The position numbers and the translations under genes are program-made. DNA of 64,000 bases from Candidatus Peribacteria bacterium RIFOXYB1_FULL_54_35. Lineage in GTDB: Bacteria; Patescibacteriota; Gracilibacteria; Peribacterales; Peribacteraceae. The first letter of the stretch is position 1. Each line of letters begins with the position of its first letter. The notes under the pieces are model-generated. The model was not told the origin of the DNA and did not search any database. It saw nothing but the letters and a program-made list of their open reading frames with translations. The stretch spans positions 174,436-238,435 of the forward strand of contig MFYJ01000011.1 of NCBI GenBank assembly GCA_001787755.1, given 5' to 3'. Of this stretch, positions 11,426 to 20,023 are shown piece by piece.

Positions 11426-11600
11426 GTCAGTTATGCATTCCCTGTATGCTCGCTTGGGTCTGCCACCTTCACTCCCTGTGAAAAGAGGCAGTTCGAAGTG
11501 AGCATACAGCGGCGGGGACTTCTGTCTTCCGACAAGTATGCTCTTATACTGACGAAAGAATCATGGGCCTACTTGTTCCAACAAGAAGGCCCATTTCTCA
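11426..11600 (+). ncRNA. Structured ncRNA, rod-shaped, possible 6S-like RNA
   Basis: No protein gene fits here. From the predicted start, GTCAGT (11426-11431) pairs with ACTGAC (11548-11553) as a closing stem. GTATGCTCGCTT (11444-11455) pairs with AAGTGAGCATAC (11496-11507; one G-T pair). Inside are CTGCC/GGCAG and TTCAC/GTGAA. The 3' side between the stems carries a small hairpin (CGG..GAC/GTC..CCG, 11510-11530). A second copy of GTATGCTC at 11536-11543 competes for the same GAGCATAC. A terminator-like hairpin follows. Rod shape, central bubble and own promoter resemble 6S RNA, but the family is not established; a switch-like regulatory RNA is the alternative. Confidence 0.55.
11563..11600. 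terminator. Strong hairpin terminator, possibly bidirectional
   Basis: ATGGGCCT (11563-11570) pairs with AGGCCCAT (11587-11594), extended by TTGTT/AACAA near the loop. On the plus strand it is followed by TTCTC and would end the ncRNA. On the minus strand it begins a few bases after the pilD stop and is followed by ATTCTTTCG, so it could serve both transcripts. Confidence 0.65.
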
Positions 11601-12398
11601 TGAGAGAAACGGGATTCCAACGCAGGCGCGCGCGGACCACAGCAGGCAAGACATCATTCTCTCCCCCATAAGAAGAGCAGTGAGTGTGCCAAGCGCAAGG
11701 AAAGGACCGAACGCAATGTAATCCTTGCGGGTTATCCTCCCCGTAAGCAGAAGAACAGATGCAACGAGCGCGCCGAGAATGTAGGAAGAGAACAGCATGA
11801 AGAGCACGAGTTCCCTCTGCCCGAGAAGTGCACTGAGCCCTACTGCGAGGAGAACGTCCCCGCTCCCGATCCACTTCCCCCTGCTCAAGATCCACTGCGC
11901 CCCAAAAAAACCGACACCAATCACGAAGGCAAGAATATCGAATGCCCCGCTGAGCCCGGTATAGAGGAATGCCAGAATAATGAACAGAATGGTGAATGCA
12001 TCCGGAATACCCTGGATACGCACATCAACAACAGCAATGAGGAGGAGCATCCAGAGTGCGAAAGCGAGAACAACCGCCGAAAGCAAAGAGGGCGCAATGA
12101 ATGCCGCAGTCACTGCAAGCAAGCCGGACGCCAATTCCACACCGGGGTACTGCCAACTGATCTTTTTTTTACAGTGTCTGCACTTCCCCCGAAGGCAGAG
12201 GAAACTCACAACAGGAATGAGACAGAGAGGTCCAATACTCTTCTTGCATCGGGGACAATGTGACCTCCCCCAAATGCTCTGCCCGCGTGGCAGGCGATAG
12301 ATGAGAACATTCCCGAAGCTCCCGAAGACAAGTCCGAGGAGAAAGAAACACACCCCAATGAGCACCGCAGGTACCCCTGCAAGGGAGAACATGACCAC
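11598..12398 (-). CDS. pilD: Prepilin peptidase / N-methyltransferase
   Basis: Inner membrane aspartic protease that cleaves the G|F junction of prepilins and N-methylates the new N-terminus. 266 residues, normal length. The N-terminal methylase-type domain shows GLVFGSFGNVLIYRLPRG and two CxxC pairs (CPRC, CRHC) for zinc. The two catalytic Asp are visible in AVVDVRIQGIPDAF and GSGDVLLAVGLSAL. About seven or eight hydrophobic segments are present. It is apart from the pilus operon but would process the prepilins at 1-4700 and 51371-51820. Ends just before a strong hairpin. Confidence 0.96.
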   Translation of the reverse strand: MVMFSLAGVPAVLIGVCFFLLGLVFGSFGNVLIYRLPRGQSIWGRSHCPRCKKSIGPLCLIPVVSFLCLRGKCRHCKKKISWQYPGVELASGLLAVTAAFIAPSLLSAVVLAFALWMLLLIAVVDVRIQGIPDAFTILFIILAFLYTGLSGAFDILAFVIGVGFFGAQWILSRGKWIGSGDVLLAVGLSALLGQRELVLFMLFSSYILGALVASVLLLTGRITRKDYIAFGPFLALGTLTALLMGERMMSCLLWSARACVGIPFLS

Positions 12399-12405
12399 TA
12401 GGCTA

Positions 12406-13209
12406 TCACATCTTGCCCCGCATGAAACATGCTATGCGCCTGCGGTGGAAACCAACCGTACCGCCAAGAGTAACGAGAGCGGCAAGCCACAGCTCCACTC
12501 CCGAGCTCGGAAGTTCCGGCGCGCTGTTCACCTGTGTGGCAGCTACCGGCACTTCCTCCGCCACTGGAAGAGGAGCAGGAACCGGCTGAACTTCTTCCTC
12601 CGCGGGTACTGCTTCGGCAACTGCACTCGCCGTGGGTGCTCCTTCCCCCCAGTATGATTTGTCCCACGTATCATCCCACGTCTGCGGTTCTGCCGGATCA
12701 TTCTCGTAGGCAAGTGCCGAAAGAGCCTCAAAATCATCGTCCCATGTGTCATCCCACGCCGCATCCCACTCCTCTGTTTTTTCCTCTTGTGGTTCTACCG
12801 GTGGTTCCGGCCATTCGTCAGACCAATCTCCCCATCCTTCATCCGCAGCTTGTTCCATGTTTCCTATTGCTTCGAGATCCCAGTTCGCCGGGGTATCTTT
12901 CTTGGGTGCGGGAGGTTCTACCTCCTGTCCGAATGTATCTACTATGAAACGTGCGCGCTGCGCAATCCGCCTCTGTTCCGACTCTTTGAGACCCGTCTGA
13001 GCAGCAACACCACCCTCCACGCTCAACTGATCCTGTGGAACGGTCAGCCACGCAGTCACTATGGGAGTCACAACAGGGGCACTGTACTGATACCCGTAGT
13101 AGATACCGAGCGCCAGGCTGCCTCCTACGACCGCCCCTGTGAGCTGCCGCAGAAGAGATGCTTTCTGCTCTTTGCCTTTCTTCCCTTTAGTGCTCTTTTT
13201 TGTGGGCAT
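12406..13209 (-). CDS. Membrane protein with LPSSG-type C-terminal anchor
   Basis: 267 residues, family not recognised. A very basic start (MPTKKSTKGKKGKEQK) is followed by a hydrophobic segment at about 22-45 and an acidic, Trp/Asp/Glu-rich middle with repeated D(D/E)TWD and EEWDAAW patterns. The C-terminus is LPSSG, about 18 hydrophobic residues, then HRRR. That order (LPxxG, hydrophobic, basic) is the layout of cell-wall sorting signals, so a sortase-like anchor is possible, though canonical LPXTG is not met. It lies 7 nt upstream of pilD and its 5' end overlaps the preceding nucleotidyltransferase gene by 85 bp. The acidic middle suggests a periplasmic or surface spacer. Confidence 0.6.
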   Translation of the reverse strand: MPTKKSTKGKKGKEQKASLLRQLTGAVVGGSLALGIYYGYQYSAPVVTPIVTAWLTVPQDQLSVEGGVAAQTGLKESEQRRIAQRARFIVDTFGQEVEPPAPKKDTPANWDLEAIGNMEQAADEGWGDWSDEWPEPPVEPQEEKTEEWDAAWDDTWDDDFEALSALAYENDPAEPQTWDDTWDKSYWGEGAPTASAVAEAVPAEEEVQPVPAPLPVAEEVPVAATQVNSAPELPSSGVELWLAALVTLGGTVGFHRRRIACFMRGKM

Positions 13210-13655
13210 TTTGTGTGAATATTTCCTGTAAGTATAGCAGATTTTGCTTTCCTGGCCAAGGTCTTCCTTCTCGCGCTTTTCTTCAAAAGGCTGCTTTTGT
13301 ATTTTCCAGGGTGAAAAGCCTCTATGCGTTCTATGGGGCAGGGAAGATCTCTTTCACCGATCCCAGGCGGGAACGACTGGTCATATCCAAAGAGGATGAG
13401 ATCCGGCTTCGCTCTCCTCACAGGAGCAAGATAATCCTTTGCGCTGCCATAGAGGATTGTTGCGGAAGGATATGCCTCTCTAATGGCCTGACCACGTGCA
13501 TGCTGGCTCTGATCCGGGGAAAAACCTTTCACGAGTTTCACCGTCCTTTCGTGAGCAACCACCACAAAGAGTTCACCGTACTCCCGCGCCCTTCCGAGCA
13601 GGAATCGATGCCCGAGATGCAGGTGATCGAACGTGCCAAACACGAGTACTCGCAT
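13125..13655 (-). CDS. Cytidylyltransferase-family nucleotidyltransferase
   Basis: Small HIGH-superfamily nucleotidyltransferase, 176 residues. The N-terminus VFGTFDHLHLGHRFLL holds the HxGH motif, and PDLILFGYDQ and KYKSSLLKK correspond to the second half of the active site. It resembles the RfaE C-domain/TagD/archaeal FAD-synthetase group; the substrate (glycerol-3-P, FMN or another) cannot be told. The last 30 or so residues form a basic tail and overlap the next gene by 85 bp, unusually long for this compact region. A TACTAT box lies 10 nt before the ATG. Confidence 0.8.
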   Translation of the reverse strand: MRVLVFGTFDHLHLGHRFLLGRAREYGELFVVVAHERTVKLVKGFSPDQSQHARGQAIREAYPSATILYGSAKDYLAPVRRAKPDLILFGYDQSFPPGIGERDLPCPIERIEAFHPGKYKSSLLKKSARRKTLARKAKSAILTGNIHTKCPQKRALKGRKAKSRKHLFCGSSQGRS

Positions 13656-13714
13656 AGGGATGAAGATAGTACCCTATGCAGCTCCGCAGGGAATACAAAA
13701 TCTCCAGTTGTCTC

Positions 13715-15661
13715 CTATGTATTCCCCATGTCCACCACGTAAATATTCCTCGAGTCCATCACGTACAGCCGCGACTCATCCGGATCCACGTAGATGTCTT
13801 TGAGAATGTCAATTTCTCCCTCAAATACATATTGTTTCGTATAGGTTGATTCGCCAGTGGAACCACCATCCGTGACAACAATAACGCGCTTATTCGCCGA
13901 ATCGAGGAAGTACATATTCCCATCGAGCACTTTGAAAATCCTTGTGGCACCTTCAAGGATGTTCCCTGGCAGGTGGCGAATGACAAACGGGGTCTGCTCG
14001 CCGCGGAAGAGCTTGAGCACTTCTCCATGCTCCTTCAGCACATACACACTGCCATCGATTGCCATATCAATGGCATTGTGGAGATCGGCATTCACATTGT
14101 ACTCGCTGGGAGCGGCATAGCGGTTGGAATAGCGCTCGTACTTGTAGATCTGATTGTTCTCCGGCGAGAGAATGTAGATGTATCTCAACCATGCCTCCGC
14201 GTCGCTGCCCGTAATCCACCCAGCTGGGTCTTCTGTCTTCATGGAAGTGGGCTGGTTGGCAATAATTTCAATAACGCTGTTATTATCCGTCTGGAATACG
14301 AGCGTTTTGTAACGCGGGAAGGACGCACCATAGAGAATCTGCTCACCCTCTGCTGCAATAGTACTTGGGTCTTCAACAGAATTGAGTAGCACTCTGTACA
14401 AATCTGTCTGATCGTAGACAACGAACTCTCCATCGGAGAGGCCGACGAAGCCGAGGGCAGAAACATCCGGATTCTTCGCCGTGAGACTCACCACCACCCG
14501 CGGGGAGAGCCGGATAATGTTGTTGATCTCCTCCCGCTTCGCCCGAACCCTGCTGAGCAGATCGTGCGCCTGAGACCGAAAGAGTTTGTTCTCATTATCC
14601 ATCACCTGCTTTGCCCTCTCTTCCGCACGTTGCAATATGGCATTGGAAGAATCTATCTCGCCCGTAAGGAACCGGTTTTCCGCCGTACGAAGGTCTGTTT
14701 CAATTTCCTCAATGAGCTGTTCGAGTTCCGCCCGTGTCTTACTCCGCTGGCTGTAGGTTGAGAGGTTCACAATCGCCCACACAAGCAGGAAAACAATGAG
14801 AATACCCGCAAGCAATAGCATGTGCGCCTTGCGCTTGCGCGTGGGATCTTTGAGATCGGAAAGGAAATTCACTCCTCTCTGCTTCACTTTCCCCACAGTA
14901 TTGAATGGGAGGCGAATGTTTCTCACTTTCTCTCCAAACCCACTGAAAATTCCCAGCAGAGCTGCTGGAGAAAATGTTCCACTCTTTCCCCTCCTTCTCC
15001 CGGGACGGCGGCTCTGCGTATCCCTGAGTGGAGCTGCCCGCTGGGGACGTGCACCTTCAACGTACATGACACCAAGGGCAGCCATTTCCTTCTCTGCTTC
15101 CAGAGCAACCCGCACTTCATCGAGGAGCTGATCGCCCCGCTGGGCATGCTGCGCCAGCTGTGCCGGCGTGAGAGTGCGGAGCAGGCGTTGCGTACTGAAG
15201 ACAAGAACATCCTTTGCTTCCAGTGTGCCGCTTGCGATGTGCACGAATGCCGGAGTAGGTTTGCCGCGGGTGTACTCCGTAATCTGACTCGCTGCTCCTG
15301 CACGAACAACATACGCTTCCGCACGCCCCGCATGAGAAACATGGAGCACCCGCGCGGAATCAACAATGGCAATGATGGCATGAACATCCTCAATCTGCTG
15401 TGCAAGAAGCAGCCCCTTGAAAAGGCCATTGAGTTCCTTCAGCGTCCCATCCAACCGGGAGGAAGCCTCCCCCTCCGTTTCCAGCAGAGCATGTTTCACG
15501 ATGGTCATGGCTTCTTTCTCAAGAGTCTTCGCCTCCTGAACTGTCGCATGGACCTGCAGGAGAACACACACCTGTTCACCCAGTGCTGAGTCCACAGAAT
15601 TGGCTACAAGCTTTATTCCTCCTATCGTCTTCGTCTGCCCGGTCTGAACACTGATACCCAT
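13715..15661 (-). CDS. Degenerate PP2C-like membrane protein with propeller
   Basis: 648 residues. Residues 1-215 resemble a PPM/PP2C phosphatase fold (DVHAIIAIVDSARVLHVSH, GRAEAYVVRAG, FVHIASGTLEAKDVLVFST), but the metal-binding GDSR and TDG motifs are replaced (HAGRAEA, STQRL). That suggests a pseudophosphatase. A basic linker, one membrane helix (about 280-302, LLLAGILIVFLLVWAIVNL), a coiled coil (TRAELEQLIEEIETDLRTAENR) and a C-terminal domain of about 300 residues with beta-propeller-like repeats follow (YVDPDESRLYVMDSRNIYVVD). Probably a signalling protein linking an outside sensor domain to an inside binding domain. It is divergent from RNase J. Confidence 0.65.
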   Translation of the reverse strand: MGISVQTGQTKTIGGIKLVANSVDSALGEQVCVLLQVHATVQEAKTLEKEAMTIVKHALLETEGEASSRLDGTLKELNGLFKGLLLAQQIEDVHAIIAIVDSARVLHVSHAGRAEAYVVRAGAASQITEYTRGKPTPAFVHIASGTLEAKDVLVFSTQRLLRTLTPAQLAQHAQRGDQLLDEVRVALEAEKEMAALGVMYVEGARPQRAAPLRDTQSRRPGRRRGKSGTFSPAALLGIFSGFGEKVRNIRLPFNTVGKVKQRGVNFLSDLKDPTRKRKAHMLLLAGILIVFLLVWAIVNLSTYSQRSKTRAELEQLIEEIETDLRTAENRFLTGEIDSSNAILQRAEERAKQVMDNENKLFRSQAHDLLSRVRAKREEINNIIRLSPRVVVSLTAKNPDVSALGFVGLSDGEFVVYDQTDLYRVLLNSVEDPSTIAAEGEQILYGASFPRYKTLVFQTDNNSVIEIIANQPTSMKTEDPAGWITGSDAEAWLRYIYILSPENNQIYKYERYSNRYAAPSEYNVNADLHNAIDMAIDGSVYVLKEHGEVLKLFRGEQTPFVIRHLPGNILEGATRIFKVLDGNMYFLDSANKRVIVVTDGGSTGESTYTKQYVFEGEIDILKDIYVDPDESRLYVMDSRNIYVVDMGNT

Positions 15662-15927
15662 CAGCTACGAAGGCTACCTTATTTGCCTAAAACCGGGCAA
15701 GTCGGCTGGGTTGTTCTTGAGCACAAAAAATGTCACCTGCCTCGCGTGCACGGGGGATGTTTGTAGGGAATTGAAATAAAAAATCAAATTTTCTGGCTAA
15801 AAATTTGTTTATTTTAAGCCAAAAAACGGACATAACGACAAATATCCTATTGCATACCACCCGAAGGAAGAGTACTGTATGCTCAGGTGAAATATCACCT
15901 TCTATTATTTCTTACACAATATTACGA
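15662..15927. promoter_or_regulatory. Divergent intergenic region before RNase J
   Basis: Gap of 266 bp between the PP2C-like gene and RNase J, AT-rich from 15765. A perfect 6-bp hairpin AGGTGA-AATA-TCACCT (15895-15910) lies 18 nt before the RNase J start. In other bacteria RNase J and RNase E messages carry 5' leader structures, so autoregulation is conceivable; nothing in the sequence proves it. Confidence 0.35.
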
Positions 15928-17817
15928 ATGAAGACAGTAGGAGAGTGGCTGCAGAGCGCCGAAGGGAGCTTGCAGCCGGGGAAGGGCGAACGGTCTACAC
16001 CACCGAAACGTCCTCAGGACCCAAACCAGGCACGCCAACACCATCGGAGGCGGCGGAACGGCCCGTTCCGCAAATTTCACGGGCAACAGCAGAGTGTCCC
16101 CCCCAAGCCGGGTGTACAACCACAGCAGATAGCTGCGCAGGGACCACGCCAGGGAGGACTGCGAATTTACCCCCTCGGCGGCTTTGAACAGGTCGGCCGC
16201 AACTGCACGTGCATTGAAGTCGACGGAGACATCTACATGATTGATCTCGGTCTGGAATTCCCGGACGAAGACATGCTGGGAATAGATTACCTCGTTCCGG
16301 ACATCTCTGCCCTCAAGGGGAAAGAGCACCGCATCAAAGCAATTCTCTTCACCCACGGCCACCTGGATCATATAGGTGCTATTCAGCACCTTCTGCCGTC
16401 TCTCCATTTCCCCCAGTGCTATGGAACGAAACTCACCATGGCCATGGCACGGAAGCGCCTGGATGAAGAGGGCCTCACCAGTAAAGCGAAGCTCACCTCT
16501 GTGGCGTACGGCGAAAAAATCCGCATCGGGAAAGTGGAAGTGGAATTCCTGCGTGTCACACACAGTATTCCCGACTCGGCTGCAATTGCCCTGCACACCC
16601 CTTACGGGACTCTTGTCCACACCGGAGATTTTAAGTTTGACCTCACACCAATGAACGAACCGCCGGCAGATTTCCAGCGCTTCGCCGAACTTGGGAAACA
16701 GGGTGTGCTCGCAATTATCGCAGACTCAACAAATGCGGCAAAACCCGGCACGAGCTTGAGCGAAAGCCAGATTTCCGACACGATTTATGATTTGATCCGT
16801 GACGCTGAGGGGCGTGTGATCATCTCCACATTTAGTTCTCTGCTCAACCGTACCCAGCAGATCGTCGACCATGCAAAACACTTCAACAGGAAAGTGTTCA
16901 TCTCAGGCAGAAGTATGCTGACCAACGTTGAGCTCGCTCAGAATCTGGGATACCTCAAGGCCCCACGCGGACTCATCCGCAAAGTGAGTCCCGGCATGAG
17001 CAAGCTCCCTGATAAGGAGGTACTCATCATCACTACCGGGAGCCAGGGTGAAGAGAATGCCGGCCTTGCGCGCATAGGGCTCGGAACTCACCGGCAAATT
17101 ATCGTGAAAAAGGGTGACACCGTCATATTGAGTTCCAATCCCATTATTGGAAACGAGAGAGCGGTAATGAAGGTTGTGAACAACTTGCATTTGAAAGGTG
17201 CAACGGTGAAAACAAATGCAGAGCTCGCTCTGCACACCACGGGACACGGCCACCGGAATGACCTTCTTATGATGCATCGTCTTGTCCATGCCAAACACGT
17301 GATCCCGGAGCATGGGGAACCATTCATGCGTGAGGCTCATGCGGAAATCGCCCGCGATATCGGCTATCAGGAAAACCAGATACATATGCTCGTGAACGGC
17401 GAAATACTGGAGTTTGATCCCCAGGGCAACGCACGGAAGAGCAAGCAGAAGTTTACAGTGAACGACGTGATCATTGACGGCCGCGGAAGCGCAAGCGAAG
17501 GGCAACGGGTGCTCGATGACCGGAAGGTCATGAGCGAAGGAGGAGCCATCGCCGTTGTGTTCCGTGCTTACTCAGAGAGCAAGCGCCTTGTCGGGAATCC
17601 CGATGTGATTACGCGCGGGCTCATCTACGGCTCAGAGCAACAGGAAATTACCGGTGAAGTGATCGAGGCTGCCAAAAAAGCCTACGAAGATGCGCTCGGC
17701 AGAGGAGAAACCGACCGCAAAGCATTCAAACGGTCTGTCGCTGGTGCCCTCTACCGATACTTCGATCGCAAGCTCGACCGCGAGCCGATGATTATTCCTA
17801 TCATTGTAGAAGTATAA
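15928..17817 (+). CDS. rnj: Ribonuclease J
   Basis: Metallo-beta-lactamase/beta-CASP ribonuclease for mRNA decay and RNA 5' processing. Start at ATG 15928 (MKTVGEWLQ), 629 residues; codons upstream to 15805 look non-coding. Residues 1-75 are a basic, Pro/Gln/Arg-rich extension, probably disordered. The zinc motif is LFTHGHLDHIGA, with VHTGDFKFD and the beta-CASP region after it (SGRSMLTN, TGSQGEENA, HTTGHGH, EHGEPFMREAH). A C-terminal domain ends in IIPIIVEV. The last 28 bp plus 3' flank are repeated in tandem downstream. Confidence 0.95.
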   Translation: MKTVGEWLQSAEGSLQPGKGERSTPPKRPQDPNQARQHHRRRRNGPFRKFHGQQQSVPPKPGVQPQQIAAQGPRQGGLRIYPLGGFEQVGRNCTCIEVDGDIYMIDLGLEFPDEDMLGIDYLVPDISALKGKEHRIKAILFTHGHLDHIGAIQHLLPSLHFPQCYGTKLTMAMARKRLDEEGLTSKAKLTSVAYGEKIRIGKVEVEFLRVTHSIPDSAAIALHTPYGTLVHTGDFKFDLTPMNEPPADFQRFAELGKQGVLAIIADSTNAAKPGTSLSESQISDTIYDLIRDAEGRVIISTFSSLLNRTQQIVDHAKHFNRKVFISGRSMLTNVELAQNLGYLKAPRGLIRKVSPGMSKLPDKEVLIITTGSQGEENAGLARIGLGTHRQIIVKKGDTVILSSNPIIGNERAVMKVVNNLHLKGATVKTNAELALHTTGHGHRNDLLMMHRLVHAKHVIPEHGEPFMREAHAEIARDIGYQENQIHMLVNGEILEFDPQGNARKSKQKFTVNDVIIDGRGSASEGQRVLDDRKVMSEGGAIAVVFRAYSESKRLVGNPDVITRGLIYGSEQQEITGEVIEAAKKAYEDALGRGETDRKAFKRSVAGALYRYFDRKLDREPMIIPIIVEV

Positions 17818-18010
17818 CAATGGCTGTTCCTGTGTTTCCTTCTCCCGCCCCCCGAAGCTCTGCGCATGCGGAGCGAAGGGGGGTGATTATTCCTATCATT
17901 GTAGAAGTATAACAATGGCTGTTCCTGTGTTTCCTTTTCTCGCCCCCCGAAGCTCTGCGCATGCGGAGCGAAGGGGGGTGATTATTCCAATCATTGTAGA
18001 AGTCTAACGA
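17790..18010 (+). repeat. Tandem 95-bp repeat of RNase J tail plus hairpin
   Basis: Two complete 95-bp units (17790-17884, 17885-17979) and the first 30 or so bases of a third (17980-18010). Each starts with the last codons of RNase J (reading IIPIIVEV, then stop) and, in the full units, continues to a long hairpin: CCCCCCG...AGCTCTGCGCATGCGGAGC...GGGGGG (17849-17883 and 17942-17978). The third copy ends in a different C5/G5 hairpin at 18036-18069. The copies are nearly identical, so the duplication is recent or maintained. The hairpins may protect the mRNA 3' end or end transcription. Confidence 0.9.
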
Positions 18011-18035
18011 TAATCCCTTTCGTGCTTTTTCCTTA

Positions 18036-18069
18036 CGCCCCCCGTCATCCATTCAGAATGCAGGGGGCG
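18036..18069 (+). terminator. C/G-rich hairpin before HAD gene
   Basis: CGCCCCC (18036-18042) pairs with GGGGGCG (18063-18069) around a loop of about 20 nt. There is no clear T-run; the following bases are ATTTCCC. It stands where a terminator for RNase J would be expected. Confidence 0.4.
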
Positions 18070-18091
18070 ATTTCCCGTATCATGAAGACGT

Positions 18092-18739
18092 ATGAAATTC
18101 GACGCAGTTCTCTTTGATCTCGACGGCACACTCCTCGATACCATCGGCCTCTGGATACGGGCCTATTTGCACACGTTACAGAATGCGGGTGTGCATATGG
18201 ATGTGGAAGAATTTCTTCTCACCACCTACACGCAAAACAGGCACTTTGAAGATGTACTTGCTTATTACGGTTTGGATCCCAGCCGCGGAAACGAGCTGCG
18301 GGTGAAGCGGGATGCTCTTTACACACAATTCCTCGCATCGGAACCCCTGTGGATGGAGGGAGCGGAGGAAGTCCTTCGCACCACCACGAAAGCATACCCG
18401 ACCGGAATAGTGACAGGTTCCCACCTGCATTACATAGAAGCGATTGAGAAGCAGATTCCCCTGCGCACACTCGTGCCCGTGCTCGTCACCTGCGATGAGG
18501 TGAAGGGAAGAAACAAACCCCATCCCGACGGATTGCTCCTCGCAACCCGGAGGCTCCGGGTCCCGCCGAAACAGTGCCTCTACGTCGGAGACCAGTCATT
18601 CGACGTGGAAGCCGCGAAAGCGGCAGGCATGACAAGCTGTCTCTACTGGAACGAGTACACACCAGCTCTTGCGGGGCAGGAGGCAGACATGAATATAGAA
18701 TCTCTTGGAGAAATTTCATCACTTCTGGGGCTCCATTGA
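18092..18739 (+). CDS. HAD-superfamily phosphatase (PGPase-like)
   Basis: 215 residues. Motif I VLFDLDGTLLDT with both catalytic Asp, motif II VTGS, motif III Lys in GRNKPHPDG, and motif IV VGDQSFDVEAAKAAG. The helical cap after motif I is of the phosphoglycolate phosphatase/beta-phosphoglucomutase type. The substrate is not predictable. A TATCAT box (18078-18083) lies 8 nt before the ATG, so the message may be leaderless. The 3' end overlaps the convergent peptidase gene by 21 bp. Confidence 0.88.
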   Translation: MKFDAVLFDLDGTLLDTIGLWIRAYLHTLQNAGVHMDVEEFLLTTYTQNRHFEDVLAYYGLDPSRGNELRVKRDALYTQFLASEPLWMEGAEEVLRTTTKAYPTGIVTGSHLHYIEAIEKQIPLRTLVPVLVTCDEVKGRNKPHPDGLLLATRRLRVPPKQCLYVGDQSFDVEAAKAAGMTSCLYWNEYTPALAGQEADMNIESLGEISSLLGLH

Positions 18740-19879
18740 CATCAGGATGTCCGGGTTTTCCCCAAGATACTGCAGGAAGTTCACAAGCACCCATGTGATG
18801 AGGATGACATCACACATATCGACCCACTCTTCCCTCGTGTGGACTCTCCTTGCACCGTTGGCATAGTTGAGAGTAGCTATCCCTTTGTTCGTGAGATCAC
18901 CTGCATCACTGCACGCGCGGGTGACTTGCATCTTCGTTCCGAGCCCGATGTTCTTCTGCACAGCGCAGAGCGCCTGGATGAGTGGCATACATGGGTCGTG
19001 GTGATACCCTTCGCGGCGTGACGTGTACTCCAGATGCGCTTCCGGGGCGAATTCACCCGAAGCACTAAACTTGTAGAGGATGCTGTCGATGATGCGCTGG
19101 TACTGCTTCATGAGTTCCTCGGCTTCGAGTGAGGTGAACGCGCGGACTTCCCCCTCAATCACCGCTTGTTCAGCAACCTGATTGACTGCAACACCCCCCT
19201 CTATCTTCCCGATATTCGCATAGAGCCCTCTGTGGATTTTCCCCTGCGGGAACTGTGCGATGGCCGCGGCTGCCATGTGAACAGCACTCACTCCTTTTTC
19301 TGCCTCAAATGCATGGGCGGCAGTGCCTTTGAAGAGCACACGGAAGTTTCGTTTGAACGGACCTGCTACTACCAAAACCCCCGGTTCGTCTGCACGGTCG
19401 AGGAGCATCCCCTGCTTTGCACGGAGATGCGTCTTCCTCAATTTGCGGACACCAAGACCACCGAGCTCTTCCCCAACGGTGAAGAGAAGATCTATTGGGG
19501 GACAGGGGATTGCCTTCTCTTTGATATACCTGAGTGCGGTGAGGATTTCAAAAATCCCGGCACCGTCATCTGCTGTGAGCACTGTGAGACCATCGCTCTT
19601 CACAACATTCCCCTTCCGGATGACCTTCACATCTTTGCACGGCATCACGCTGTCCATGTGGCCTCCCAGCATGAAGGCATGCTTCCCCTCCCCAATGTAC
19701 CCCATGAGATTCCCTACGGCGTCTTTGCGTGTTTTGGCATCCAATTCCAACATGTCCCGTCTTAGAACTTCCGCCAATTTCTCCTCCTCTCCCGGAGGAT
19801 TGTCCGTCTCCAGTATTTTGACGAAGAACGGGTACCTGCTCTCCACGAAATCCGCGAACGACTTGGGATACGCTTTCAT
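18719..19879 (-). CDS. M20-family metallopeptidase (PepT-like)
   Basis: About 386 residues from ATG 19879 (MKAYPKSFADFVESRY). The frame is open upstream to 19954, but that part reads through a repeat, and TACAAT sits 8 nt before 19879. Zinc and catalytic motifs are visible: LGGHMDSV, TADDGAG, TVGEELGG, then HAFEAEKGVSA of the dimerisation lid and VHTREEWVDM near the C-terminus. Most like peptidase T/M20 aminopeptidases acting on small peptides. It is downstream of an ATP-grasp enzyme and a MATCAP-like carboxypeptidase on the same strand, so peptide handling is a shared theme. Confidence 0.88.
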   Translation of the reverse strand: MKAYPKSFADFVESRYPFFVKILETDNPPGEEEKLAEVLRRDMLELDAKTRKDAVGNLMGYIGEGKHAFMLGGHMDSVMPCKDVKVIRKGNVVKSDGLTVLTADDGAGIFEILTALRYIKEKAIPCPPIDLLFTVGEELGGLGVRKLRKTHLRAKQGMLLDRADEPGVLVVAGPFKRNFRVLFKGTAAHAFEAEKGVSAVHMAAAAIAQFPQGKIHRGLYANIGKIEGGVAVNQVAEQAVIEGEVRAFTSLEAEELMKQYQRIIDSILYKFSASGEFAPEAHLEYTSRREGYHHDPCMPLIQALCAVQKNIGLGTKMQVTRACSDAGDLTNKGIATLNYANGARRVHTREEWVDMCDVILITWVLVNFLQYLGENPDILMSMEPQK

Positions 19880-20023
19880 GTATGGCGATTGTAACACACA
19901 CTTCCCTCTCCCCTTAATCCCTGCCTGTCCGGCAGGCAGGCCCTCCCGCCCCACTTCGCCAGGGCTTCGAGGGGTAAACCGGGAGGGGGAAAGATTTGAA
20001 GTATATTCGGATGCAAAACAACA
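19880..20023. repeat. Nested inverted repeats between two genes
   Basis: CTGCCTG (19921-19927) pairs with CAGGCAG (19933-19939), and CCCTCCCG (19941-19948) with CGGGAGGG (19980-19987). The outer CTTCCCTCTCCCC can also pair with the G-rich end. It lies between the ATP-grasp gene and the peptidase. No T-run, so a mobile or REP-like palindrome is as likely as a terminator. Confidence 0.55.

Noticed and set aside
17790..18010. CRISPR-like tandem repeat
   Set aside because: Unit is 95 bp without spacers and contains the end of a coding gene; no cas genes nearby.
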